Shown here one piece after another: positions 8,271 through 15,683 of a stretch of DNA of 17,793 nt (position 1 is its first letter; each line of letters begins with the position of its first letter). The position numbers were made by a program, and so were the translations under genes. Origin of the DNA: Thiohalobacter sp. (lineage in GTDB: Bacteria > Pseudomonadota > Gammaproteobacteria > Thiohalobacterales > Thiohalobacteraceae); contig JALVEM010000021.1 of assembly GCA_027030825.1 (NCBI GenBank), positions 1 to 17,793 of the forward strand, in the 5' to 3' direction. The notes below the pieces were generated by a model. It searched no databases. It was given only the letters and a program-made list of their open reading frames with translations, and was not told the DNA's origin.

Positions 8271-9934
8271 GCTGCTTGTTCCTTTTGAGTGTCTGTGGTG
8301 GATCGGGCGCACATCAGGCTCAGCAAGGCCAGCGCGTCGCCTAGGGGACTGCGGCGGATGCCATCGTCGCTGTCGCTGTAGGGCAGTGGTGCGTCTTTTG
8401 AAATGCCGGCGAGTTTCTTCATCAGTTCGTCATATTGCTCCAGGCATGATTTTTTCTTGCGCTCTTGCGTTGCGTTATCAGACTCTACCGGACACCATTT
8501 CCTGGTGCGCTCGTCCGCCATCAGTTGTCGCCAGCGTCGGTAGCGCCGCTCGGCTTGGGCCTTGTCGTGCCCCATCAGTGTCATCAACTGGCGTGTGGGA
8601 CCGCGCGCCATGTCATCGGCGCCAAGCGTTTTGGCGAGTTCGAGCATATCAACGAGCCGGGGCTGTTGCTCTTTGAAGTAGTAAACGCCGAGGGTGTCGA
8701 TGAAGGTTTCGTCGCCGAAGCGGTGCGAGAGCGCACGTGCGACGATCTGGCCGTAGTCGTCCACCAGCGAGCCGGTAATTCGGTAGAATGCGATGGAGGA
8801 TTCGGGATCGTCCTGGTTCAGCGCCTTGGCCTTTTTTTTCGCCTCGCCGACCAGAGCTTCGACGAGATGGATGGCCATGTGGAAGGGCTGGGAAGCGCGC
8901 AGAAAGACGAGGCCGAAGCCGAGTGTGAGTCTCTGCGGCAAACCTTTTATTTGATGATCCTTGCCAAGTTTTGCGAGTTCCTTGCGACTGGCGCTTTCGA
9001 AGGCTTCGGAGAATACCCTGCAATAGTTCATGGCCAGATCGGCGCGAATGATGACGGTGATGTCGTCGCCGCCGAGCAGGATGGGACGGGCCGCCAGGCA
9101 TTCACCGTCTCTGCGCACGGGCAGCAGAATTTCTTTTGTGGCTTGTTGCGCCGCACTTTGCGTGGTGGCGGCAACAGCTTTGGAAAAAGCGCTGAAGAGT
9201 TCGACGAAGCGGCTGTCGTTTTCCTTGGCCGCATCACGAATGTGCATCAGTAACTGTCCCAACCCGTTGCCGTCGGCATGGATCAGCGCGACGGTACGAT
9301 CATCGCCGCTAAAGGGAAAAGCGCCTTTCGCACTTTCACCTTCCAGGTCCGTCGGCCAGTCGCGCCACCCCAGGTTGCTGACTTCCGGAGCAAAGCGTTT
9401 GAGAAAGCCCGCCCTTGACAGATCGGCCATCTGCTTTTTCCTGGCGGTGGCGGCATCCATCGGCCCGTCCTTGGATTCCCAACTGACGTCGCCATCGGCA
9501 GGTTGCCCAGTGCGCCGCGAGCGGGTAGCGAGCGGGCTGGCCAGCGGCAGATTCGGGCGCTTGCGATTGGCGTCGGCTTTCATGGCCCGGCGCGCAGCTT
9601 CGAAGGCTTCGGCATGGGTGGTGCCGCCTTCGCCAACGCCCAGGCTGAAATCTATGCCCGGCGCCCACTGCTGCACCGCAAGGGTCCACAGCCGCAGAAA
9701 CCGCATCAACTCGTCGCGGTCATTGCAGAAGGCATAAATTGCACCGCCCGCGCGTCGGGAAAACTCCATGGTTTTCTTATCCATCCCCAGTGCGTTCAGA
9801 ACATTGTCGAGCAAATTCCCATCGCCATCAGTCATCTGATCGAGCAATTCGCTGGCGCCTGCCACATCACGCAGCCTGCCCGATGAAAACAGATAGGACT
9901 GGATGGAATTGAGTTCAAAAACGAGTGCGTGCAT
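8267..9934 (-). CDS. cas10: Cas10, cyclic-oligoadenylate synthase, HD-less type III-D form
   Basis: This is the large subunit of the interference complex, 555 residues. It begins directly in the first palm-like domain (FELNSIQSYLFSSGRLRDV) with no upstream HD nuclease region, the form described for subtype III-D. The second palm carries HADGNG (219-224) and an intact GGDD (288-291), the catalytic site that makes cyclic oligoadenylate from ATP when target RNA is bound. I see no CxxC zinc-binding pair. The ATG at 9934 has GGAG six bases upstream. The protein is shorter than HD-containing Cas10 proteins, as expected. An active cyclase fits well with the CARF proteins encoded around it. Without an HD domain it should lack the usual single-stranded DNase activity. 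Confidence 0.95.
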   Translation of the reverse strand: MHALVFELNSIQSYLFSSGRLRDVAGASELLDQMTDGDGNLLDNVLNALGMDKKTMEFSRRAGGAIYAFCNDRDELMRFLRLWTLAVQQWAPGIDFSLGVGEGGTTHAEAFEAARRAMKADANRKRPNLPLASPLATRSRRTGQPADGDVSWESKDGPMDAATARKKQMADLSRAGFLKRFAPEVSNLGWRDWPTDLEGESAKGAFPFSGDDRTVALIHADGNGLGQLLMHIRDAAKENDSRFVELFSAFSKAVAATTQSAAQQATKEILLPVRRDGECLAARPILLGGDDITVIIRADLAMNYCRVFSEAFESASRKELAKLGKDHQIKGLPQRLTLGFGLVFLRASQPFHMAIHLVEALVGEAKKKAKALNQDDPESSIAFYRITGSLVDDYGQIVARALSHRFGDETFIDTLGVYYFKEQQPRLVDMLELAKTLGADDMARGPTRQLMTLMGHDKAQAERRYRRWRQLMADERTRKWCPVESDNATQERKKKSCLEQYDELMKKLAGISKDAPLPYSDSDDGIRRSPLGDALALLSLMCARSTTDTQKEQAA

Positions 9935-10014
9935 GTCGTTCTCCGGTTATCGGTTCTGCCCCGCCTACAGGTTTTCCGCAAGGGCTTTCAGCGTCCAAAA
10001 TGTCAAACTTGCCT

Positions 10015-11253
10015 TCAACTGTCACCAATCGCTGCTGCCGATGGGAGATCCCCGGCTTCAATGGCCTGCAACAACAACTCCATGGTTTCTTTCATCTGCG
10101 TTTCATTGAGCAGTGCCTTTTGTACATCACTTCTGGATGGCCGGGTGCCATGGGCGACTTGGTTGCGCAGGTTTTTCAGCAGTCGATACTGCTCCCACTC
10201 GCCCGGGAAATCACGGACGCTTCCTTCGTAACGCTTGCGCAGCATTTCGCGTTCGGAAAAGTCCTGAACCTGTACTCCTGCCAATTGACACAGGCGGGTG
10301 ATGACAGCTTCATAGAGATAAAGCACTGCGCGCAGATAGTCGTCATGTTCCAGGGAATGGCGTGCCAGACGGATTTGTTTTTCAAACTGCTTCTTCTCAC
10401 TTACCCAAGCCAGCCGCTGGCGCAGGAGAGGCAGGACGAGCTCCGCTTCCGGCGCATCGAGCCTGGCGCTTTCCATCTGGGTCAGGGCCTGGCGCAATTT
10501 ACCGGTGGCTTCGCCAACATTGAGGATGTTTTCGAAGTAGGCTGCCTGCCGCAAGGCATCCACCAGTTGGTCGTCCGCGCCGGCCTGCTCCAGTAACCGG
10601 ACGAACACGCCATAGTCGCCATCCTTGTCAAATCCGTACAGTGCCTGCAGCCAGTCCATGAAACGCAACAGCCCGGACAATTCCATGACCGGCGCATCAT
10701 CGGTCTCAGGATCGAAGGCGCCATACCAGATACCACTGATCTCAGCGTCCATGGCGAGGCGAAGATACATGGCCGCCAGCAACATCAGCATGGGCAGATG
10801 ACGGAAACCGTGGGTGACATCCAGGTCGATCCGGTCACCATCGCTCACCTCTTCCGCGAGAATGCGCAGCAGTTCCGATTGTTCCACCGGTGTGCGGCAA
10901 TAGGGAATGATGCGCAGCGTTACATCGACCGCCAGCTCTTTGGAAAGCAGCGGGGCCAGCGATCTCAGCAGGGACTCGTCGACACATTTGTGCTCGACCG
11001 CCTCCATGAGGGCGACCCGTTGCTCCTCGCTCTGCTGACCCAGGTCGATATCCTTTTCGAACAGGTGATCCCACATGCTGCCGGCCGTACCGAGTATGAC
11101 CAGCCGATCGGGTTGCAGCCGATTGGACAGCTCCCGGCCGAAAAAGGCCACTGGCTCGCTGATGGTGTCATCGGGGAATCGATATTCGGTGGTACGATAG
11201 CCTTTGTCGTTGCGCAGTACACGACCTAGGAAGGTAATGAGTGTATGAGTCAT
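10015..11253 (-). CDS. csx2: Csx2/TM1812-type CARF-HEPN ribonuclease (Csx1/Csm6-like)
   Basis: The 412-residue protein has an N-terminal CARF domain of the TIGR02221 (TM1812) kind: LITFLGRVLRNDKGYRTTEY (5-24), then ILGTAGSMWD (53-62) and DVTHGFRHLP (145-154). The C-terminal helical domain ends in the HEPN motif Arg363-x4-His368 (RNQVAH), which forms the RNase site in Csx1/Csm6 enzymes. Cyclic oligoadenylate made by Cas10 would bind the CARF dimer and switch on non-specific RNA cleavage. The frame extends to 11304, but the CARF core begins at the ATG at 11253. The ribonucleotide-binding and HEPN motifs look intact. The ribosome binding site is weak (GGTG). The gene ends 80 bases before cas10. 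Confidence 0.9.
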   Translation of the reverse strand: MTHTLITFLGRVLRNDKGYRTTEYRFPDDTISEPVAFFGRELSNRLQPDRLVILGTAGSMWDHLFEKDIDLGQQSEEQRVALMEAVEHKCVDESLLRSLAPLLSKELAVDVTLRIIPYCRTPVEQSELLRILAEEVSDGDRIDLDVTHGFRHLPMLMLLAAMYLRLAMDAEISGIWYGAFDPETDDAPVMELSGLLRFMDWLQALYGFDKDGDYGVFVRLLEQAGADDQLVDALRQAAYFENILNVGEATGKLRQALTQMESARLDAPEAELVLPLLRQRLAWVSEKKQFEKQIRLARHSLEHDDYLRAVLYLYEAVITRLCQLAGVQVQDFSEREMLRKRYEGSVRDFPGEWEQYRLLKNLRNQVAHGTRPSRSDVQKALLNETQMKETMELLLQAIEAGDLPSAAAIGDS

Positions 11254-11278
11254 GACAATTACACCAATATGGAGACTT

Positions 11279-11605
11279 TTAGGATGGGTCGTGGCACAAA
11301 ACACTCTGGCAACGGCTGATCCGTTCGGCAGATATTCCCGAACTATCCGTCAACGGCTTTTCTGTTTGACCTTTTGCTTGATTCTCCCGGCAAGGGCGGG
11401 AATTCTTTTCGATGCCGCTATGCCCTCCCACTCGAAGCAGGAATGCATCGTTGCGATTGATGCACTGGCGGATGGAATCATCGTTCAACAGGGTTTCGAC
11501 AGTTTCGCGCCAGCTGTCAACGAATTTTTCGAGATCACGAAGATAGGCTGAAAAACCCATGCGGCAACTCGAATCCATCTTGTCTTTCATTTCATACTCA
11601 CTCAT
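11279..11605 (-). CDS. Small hypothetical protein between the DUF2130-like gene and csx2
   Basis: This is a 108-residue frame that fills the gap between its neighbours: it starts 29 bases after the upstream stop and ends 25 bases before the csx2 start. The first 60 residues are soluble and helix-prone (YLRDLEKFVDSWRETVETLL, residues 21-40). The second half is polar with several cysteines and looks less ordered. I do not recognise a family. The ribosome binding site is weak (an A-rich stretch), and later ATGs at codons 6, 10 and 16 are possible starts. It looks more AT-rich than its neighbours. WRETVETL closely resembles WRDTVETL in Csx10, in the same frame at the DNA level. It could be a small accessory subunit, a decayed duplicate, or a chance ORF. 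Confidence 0.4.
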   Translation of the reverse strand: MSEYEMKDKMDSSCRMGFSAYLRDLEKFVDSWRETVETLLNDDSIRQCINRNDAFLLRVGGHSGIEKNSRPCRENQAKGQTEKPLTDSSGISAERISRCQSVLCHDPS

Positions 11606-11634
11606 CTTTTTTCGTCTATCTGCCGCAATTCAAT

Positions 11635-13017
11635 TCAGAGTTCAGTTTGACTGGTGGCATCGCTGATTTGCAACTCACCCCCGTCCTCCAGCTCCAGCGC
11701 CGGGACGCTCTGCATGGCCGAGCCGATGATGCCCTGCAGGTCGCCGTACATGCCGGTGGTGCCGAGCATGACACGTTCGATCTGCTTTTCGCGTTCCTTC
11801 CAGTGCCGGTTCATGGCGCGGCGTTCGCGGTTGACCTGTTCCTGCATCGCGGTAAAGGCCTCTACGATGGCTTCGACCCGGTGACGGAACTCGTCGCCGG
11901 AGAGGTAATCGTAGAGCAGTTGAAGCTTGGCGCTGACACCGGTGGCGGCGGCTCGGGCCTGGCTTACCGTGAGCAACTGGCTGCGCAGGGCACCGGCCAG
12001 CGGCAGGGCGTGGGCCCTGTCGCAGATCCAGACGCCATCCTTCTGGCCGAACCCGGCTATGCCTTCCGGCAGCGCCATGGTGACCAGCACGGCAACCGCG
12101 GCTCCCGCTGCACGCTGGTCGTCCTTGAGCTTGGGAATCCAGCCCGGAGAGAACTTGCGGGCGTTCTTCGCTTCCCAGATGATGCTGCCACATTCGACGA
12201 GCCGTTCGTTGATGACCCGTTGCAGCACATCGGCGCCGCGGGCGCCCTTCTTGACCGGTTCGATGCCGTCCACCGGAAAGGCTGCGGCGAGGCTGTCTTC
12301 CAGGTCCTGTTCCAGCACTTCGCCCTGCAGTTCCTGTGAACCCAGTTCGCTGCGGCGGCGAGCGTCTTCCAGGGACTGCCGCAGATCCTCGATCTGCTTT
12401 TCCTTTTCCCGCAGCTTCAGTGCCTGTTCGTCGGCGAGCCGCTCGCGCAGCTGTTGCTCGATCTGGCGGCGCTCGGCATCGATGCGGCGCTGCAATTCCA
12501 GCTCCTGATCCTGCGCCTTGCGCTCGAGTTCCTGTTTTTCCCGCCGCAGTGCGAGCTCCACTTCCTGAGCCTGCTTGCGTTCGCTGCGCTCGCGCTCGAG
12601 TTGCTCCCGCAGCAGGCGTTGCTCCTGATCAAGTCGAGCGGTTTCGACCTGAAGGCGCTGTTGCAGCTGTTTCTTCAATTCGGTATCGAGACGCCTTGCA
12701 ACGGCTTCGTCGATCTCCTGCTGCATCTGCTGTTCCTTCTGCTCGAGTTCCCGCATGCGTTCGCGGGCCTGCAGCTCCTGCCTGCGAGCCTGTTCCGAGC
12801 GGACGGTCTGCTCCTTCAGTTGTCGGCGCAGATCCTCGAGTTCCAGTCCGCTCTGCTCCCGCACCCTTTCCTCGGCCTCGATCCGGGCCTGTTCGAGCTT
12901 CTTTTTCAACTCGTTCCGGTGGCGGCGCTCCAGATCCTGGCTGATCTGCTCGCGCAGCACGCGGGAGATCGGGATCTCGAACTGACAGTTGGGACAGGTG
13001 ATGACGGTTTCGTTCAT
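11635..13017 (-). CDS. DUF2130-like coiled-coil protein with PD-(D/E)XK-like motif
   Basis: This is a 460-residue protein with three parts. A CPNC pair near the N-terminus (8-11) could be half of a zinc-binding site. A very long charged coiled coil, rich in Glu, Arg and Gln, runs from about 20 to 235. The C-terminal globular domain has Glu236, GADVL (261-265, Asp263) and IIWEAKNA (279-286, Glu282 and Lys284), a spacing that fits a PD-(D/E)XK nuclease. The whole matches DUF2130/COG4487 proteins as I know them, whose function is not established. It starts in an ATGA overlap with the CARF gene upstream, with GGAG six bases before the ATG, so the two are probably co-translated. Its place inside the cas operon suggests a role in immunity, possibly as a nuclease effector. 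That role is inference. Confidence 0.8.
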   Translation of the reverse strand: MNETVITCPNCQFEIPISRVLREQISQDLERRHRNELKKKLEQARIEAEERVREQSGLELEDLRRQLKEQTVRSEQARRQELQARERMRELEQKEQQMQQEIDEAVARRLDTELKKQLQQRLQVETARLDQEQRLLREQLERERSERKQAQEVELALRREKQELERKAQDQELELQRRIDAERRQIEQQLRERLADEQALKLREKEKQIEDLRQSLEDARRRSELGSQELQGEVLEQDLEDSLAAAFPVDGIEPVKKGARGADVLQRVINERLVECGSIIWEAKNARKFSPGWIPKLKDDQRAAGAAVAVLVTMALPEGIAGFGQKDGVWICDRAHALPLAGALRSQLLTVSQARAAATGVSAKLQLLYDYLSGDEFRHRVEAIVEAFTAMQEQVNRERRAMNRHWKEREKQIERVMLGTTGMYGDLQGIIGSAMQSVPALELEDGGELQISDATSQTEL

Positions 13018-14186
13018 GCCGGGCTCCGGTCTTGATCAATGGCACCATCCTGAAGGATTCGGCCGGCTTCCGTATCAACGGCAAGCTTGCCGTCGTGCCT
13101 GAGCACGATGACATCCGGCTCGAGATCCAGGCCAAAGGTCGTGTTCGGGCGATGCCCGCGGCCGTGCAGACGGTAGCGACGGGAAAGGCTTCGACCGAGA
13201 TTTCCTTCCAGTTCGCGATTCATCTTCGACTTGCGCTGCTCGAACCAATCCTTCAGATCCTCGCTGTTCAGCGCAGTCTCGACCTTCTCGAAGTCGCCGC
13301 TGTGAGGCCCGACAATGCGCGCGTATTCCGCCAGGTAACGCGCCCCCAGATCGGGGCTGTCGTGACGAAGACGCGGCAGCTCACCGTTTTCCGCGCGGGC
13401 AAACATTGCCAGAAAGGCGAGACTGGCCGGCGTCAGCGAGATGGTTTCGCCGGATGCCACAACCCGACGGGCCGCCAGATCGATTTCGAGCCGGGGCGGT
13501 TGCGAGGCCTTTTGCGCCGCCGCCACGACCGAGCTGAAACTCGCCCTTCCCTGCTGTATGAGCATTTGCCGGGGCAGTTCGTCGCGCAGCTTCACGAAGG
13601 GGATCTCCGCCAGCTCCACCCGAGGGTCCGTCAAGGACTGGCTGCGGGTTTCCATGACGTCGGTGGTGGGCATCGGGTAGAAGAAACTCCTGCTGGATTC
13701 GAATGGTTCGCTGACCAGCACATGGGAGAGCCGGTCCTGCGGGCGACCGAACAGGGAAAGGGCATAGCCGAGATAGTAGCCCAGCGTCTTGCGGCCGCCA
13801 GCGATGGAGGCATGCAGTTCGCTGTCGTCCTCGCGGGTGAACTGCCGCACCCACTCGGTAATCTGATCCGCAGCCTGCTCGTTGTCCTGTGGCGTGCGCA
13901 CATCCTCCATCGGCGAGCCATCCGCACATTCGAGAACATGAATGTGGCTCTCGTCAAAACGAATGGCGGGAAGGTCGTAATCCTCGATCAGCCGGGCAAA
14001 CCAGGCCGGCTCCTCGGAGAGCAGGGACAGCCGTACCTGGTCGGCGCCCTCGCTGGTGGTAATGACATGTATCTCGTCCGGTATCCAGGGGGATTCCGCA
14101 TCGGTCGCCAAGGCGTACAGGGTCTCGGTCACGACCTGGGGCGAAAGACCGGTCACAAAGAGAAGAATTCGTTTCGGCGCATTCAT
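13014..14186 (-). CDS. NE0113-family (TIGR02584) CARF protein with probable winged-helix tail
   Basis: The 390-residue protein opens with RILLFVTGLSPQVVTETLYAL (6-26), the signature of the NE0113/TIGR02584 CARF family, some members of which are named ring nucleases. The second pocket motif is SIAGGRKTLGYYLGYALSLF (127-146). The remaining region (about 230-365) resembles an OmpR-type winged helix: a short beta pair (LEIDLAARRVVASGETISL), a helix (LTPASLAFLAMF), and a late basic segment followed by YRLHGRGHRP and FGLDL. If so, it senses cyclic oligoadenylate and binds DNA. The frame extends to 14282, but the ATG at 14186 matches the family N-terminus and has GGAG seven bases upstream. The family assignment is firm. 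The winged helix is a pattern judgement. Confidence 0.82.
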   Translation of the reverse strand: MNAPKRILLFVTGLSPQVVTETLYALATDAESPWIPDEIHVITTSEGADQVRLSLLSEEPAWFARLIEDYDLPAIRFDESHIHVLECADGSPMEDVRTPQDNEQAADQITEWVRQFTREDDSELHASIAGGRKTLGYYLGYALSLFGRPQDRLSHVLVSEPFESSRSFFYPMPTTDVMETRSQSLTDPRVELAEIPFVKLRDELPRQMLIQQGRASFSSVVAAAQKASQPPRLEIDLAARRVVASGETISLTPASLAFLAMFARAENGELPRLRHDSPDLGARYLAEYARIVGPHSGDFEKVETALNSEDLKDWFEQRKSKMNRELEGNLGRSLSRRYRLHGRGHRPNTTFGLDLEPDVIVLRHDGKLAVDTEAGRILQDGAIDQDRSPA

Positions 14187-14284
14187 GGCCCGGCTCCATT
14201 GAAAGTTGAAGGGGTGTTCGTCCATCCCTGGATCCCTGGCCATTGCCCTGCGGCATTCCCGAACCGGCCCGAACCCATGCAAGA

Positions 14285-15307
14285 TTACCCCGCAACCCGC
14301 AAGGGATCGGGAACGGCAAGCTTGTCATGCCCGGTCACCCGGTATTGCCCCAGGCCCATGATGGTGGCCTTGCCCGCATGCAGGAACTGGCCGATCCACA
14401 ACCAGGGCCAAAGCTCCGTTCGGCCCTGCAGATCCAGCTGCGCCCAACCGGTTACACCGGTCAGCGGGATGCGGCGCTTCTGACGCGCCGAGTAGCGGAC
14501 CCATTGCCGGTCCCGCAACTGATGATCCATCCAGGCCAGCGCCAGGGCGGATCGGTGCAATGCCTTGAAATCGGCCTCCCTGGAGGATTCGCCATGGAAA
14601 TACTCCAGCATCGAAAGCCGTCGGGTGAGACTGCGCCAGAGATGAACCGGCTGAAACTGCTCCGCCCGTATCACCCTGCCCTGACTGACAAGACGAAGCG
14701 GCGTCTGGAACTCGATACGGATGGAATCCTCGGGAGCCTCGGGGGGCTGCAGAAGCCGCAAGTCGGTTCGAATCGCTCCTCCCTCTTCACGGTCCCACAG
14801 CCTCACGGGAGGCTGCCCCGCTACGCTCTGCTCAACGCGAAGCAAGGACAGTCTGACCCGATCCCGACCGAGACCCGACTGCCCGGCACGCTCCAGAGCG
14901 TGAATGAGGTAGGGCAGCCAGGAAACGGCCCGCGTTCCGAGCAACATCGTGTCAACGTCGAGTTCTCCGCCCGGCAGAATATGCCCGGAACGGGGATTGT
15001 TGCGAATCACAAGGGGATGCGGCACGGAATTGTAGCGGCACATCCGGTCCGCACCGGGCGGCGGAGGCGTCTCGAAGAGGCAGGAATAGGCGCAGTTGTC
15101 ACGAACCAGGCACCCCCCGCAGTCCCTGGCTCCGGTCACGCAAGCGGTTCGTTTGAGCGCATGACCCAGCGCACCACGCCACATGGAGGCATTGAAACGG
15201 GGGAGAAAGAAATCGCTTTCGGTCCGGAACTGGAATCGAAATTCCGCCAGGGGCAAGGCATATTCAAACGAATTCCCGGCTGTCCCTCTTGTTATGGTCA
15301 ACTGCAT
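14285..15307 (-). CDS. cas6: Cas6, pre-crRNA processing endoribonuclease
   Basis: This is a 340-residue RAMP protein. A cysteine cluster in the first half (C..DCGGC..C.YSC..F, about residues 57-77 of the chosen start) and the C-terminal loop FLHAGKATIMGLGQYRV are the marks of this Cas6 subgroup. Cas6 cuts within each repeat of the array transcript and leaves the last eight repeat bases as the crRNA 5' tag. The frame reaches 15472, but the ATG at 15307 has AAAGGAG five bases upstream and starts the conserved domain. It is the first gene of the cas operon in reading order and has a candidate promoter just upstream. The gap to the next gene is 98 bases. Catalytic residues vary in this family and I do not assign them. 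Confidence 0.9.
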   Translation of the reverse strand: MQLTITRGTAGNSFEYALPLAEFRFQFRTESDFFLPRFNASMWRGALGHALKRTACVTGARDCGGCLVRDNCAYSCLFETPPPPGADRMCRYNSVPHPLVIRNNPRSGHILPGGELDVDTMLLGTRAVSWLPYLIHALERAGQSGLGRDRVRLSLLRVEQSVAGQPPVRLWDREEGGAIRTDLRLLQPPEAPEDSIRIEFQTPLRLVSQGRVIRAEQFQPVHLWRSLTRRLSMLEYFHGESSREADFKALHRSALALAWMDHQLRDRQWVRYSARQKRRIPLTGVTGWAQLDLQGRTELWPWLWIGQFLHAGKATIMGLGQYRVTGHDKLAVPDPLRVAG

Positions 15308-15331
15308 TATCACTCCTTTGTATCGCCAACG

Positions 15332-15361
15332 AATATACCCCAGAAATGGACCGGAAATCAA
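15332..15361 (-). promoter_or_regulatory. Candidate sigma-70 promoter of the cas operon
   Basis: On the minus strand TTGATT (15361-15356) and TATATT (15337-15332) are separated by 18 bases. Both are close to the -35 and -10 consensus. Transcription would start near 15325, leaving a short leader that carries the AAAGGAG of cas6. No operator is evident beyond the structured region further upstream. Confidence 0.5.
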
Positions 15362-15418
15362 AGGTCCATGTCCTGTTGCGATACCAGCCTGCCACGGGAG
15401 TGACGGGAACGCCTGGGC

Positions 15419-15463
15419 GGCAAGCTTGCCGGGTGACAGACCCGACACTCTCATGAGTCGGTC
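15419..15463. repeat. Palindrome plus adjacent stem-loop upstream of the cas6 promoter
   Basis: GGCAAGCTTGCC at 15419-15430 is a perfect 12-base palindrome. Immediately beside it, 15439-15463 can fold into a seven-pair stem with one bulged base. No T run follows on the minus strand. The position, about 60 bases upstream of the candidate -35, would suit a regulator binding site or a transcript-end structure. Confidence 0.35.
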
Positions 15464-15683
15464 AGGGCACACCCTCTTTCAGCAGATGCCTGGAACCCGA
15501 GCCGAACGCTCCAGGGCCAGGCTGGAAGAGGCCTGCATGCTCAATTCGACAGGGGAAGCCCCTGCCCCCTGCCGCCAAGACATCGATCGGGCACATGATG
15601 CCGGAACCACTTCGGGTTTTCGGAAATCTTCCGGGCAAGACCCGGCGGGACTCTGCCGGTTCTCGGCGGTCACATCTCAAGCC

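Larger units (their letters stand above)
15308..15683. other. Intergenic region between lipoprotein gene and cas6
   Basis: These 376 bases hold no convincing gene; a minus ORF at 15462-15680 has no ribosome binding site. Several hairpins are present. Two have perfect stems: CAGGGG/CCCCTG at 15550-15564 and CCGGG/CCCGG at 15631-15645. The latter lies about 40 bases past the lipoprotein stop, but only a short T run follows, so it is at best a weak terminator. A promoter and another structured stretch are listed separately. Confidence 0.55.

Noticed and set aside
13032..14483. A 483-codon plus-strand ORF
   Set aside because: It lies antisense to the CARF gene, whose protein has clear family motifs and a good ribosome binding site. 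Long antisense frames are common in GC-rich genes, and this product has no recognisable pattern.
15308..15472. Upstream extension of cas6 to the first in-frame ATG
   Set aside because: The added residues resemble no Cas6 N-terminus, and the ribosome binding site sits before 15307. The extension would also cross the candidate promoter.
15631..15645. Intrinsic terminator after the lipoprotein gene
   Set aside because: The stem is only five pairs and the following bases contain just three consecutive T, so I list it only as a weak hairpin.
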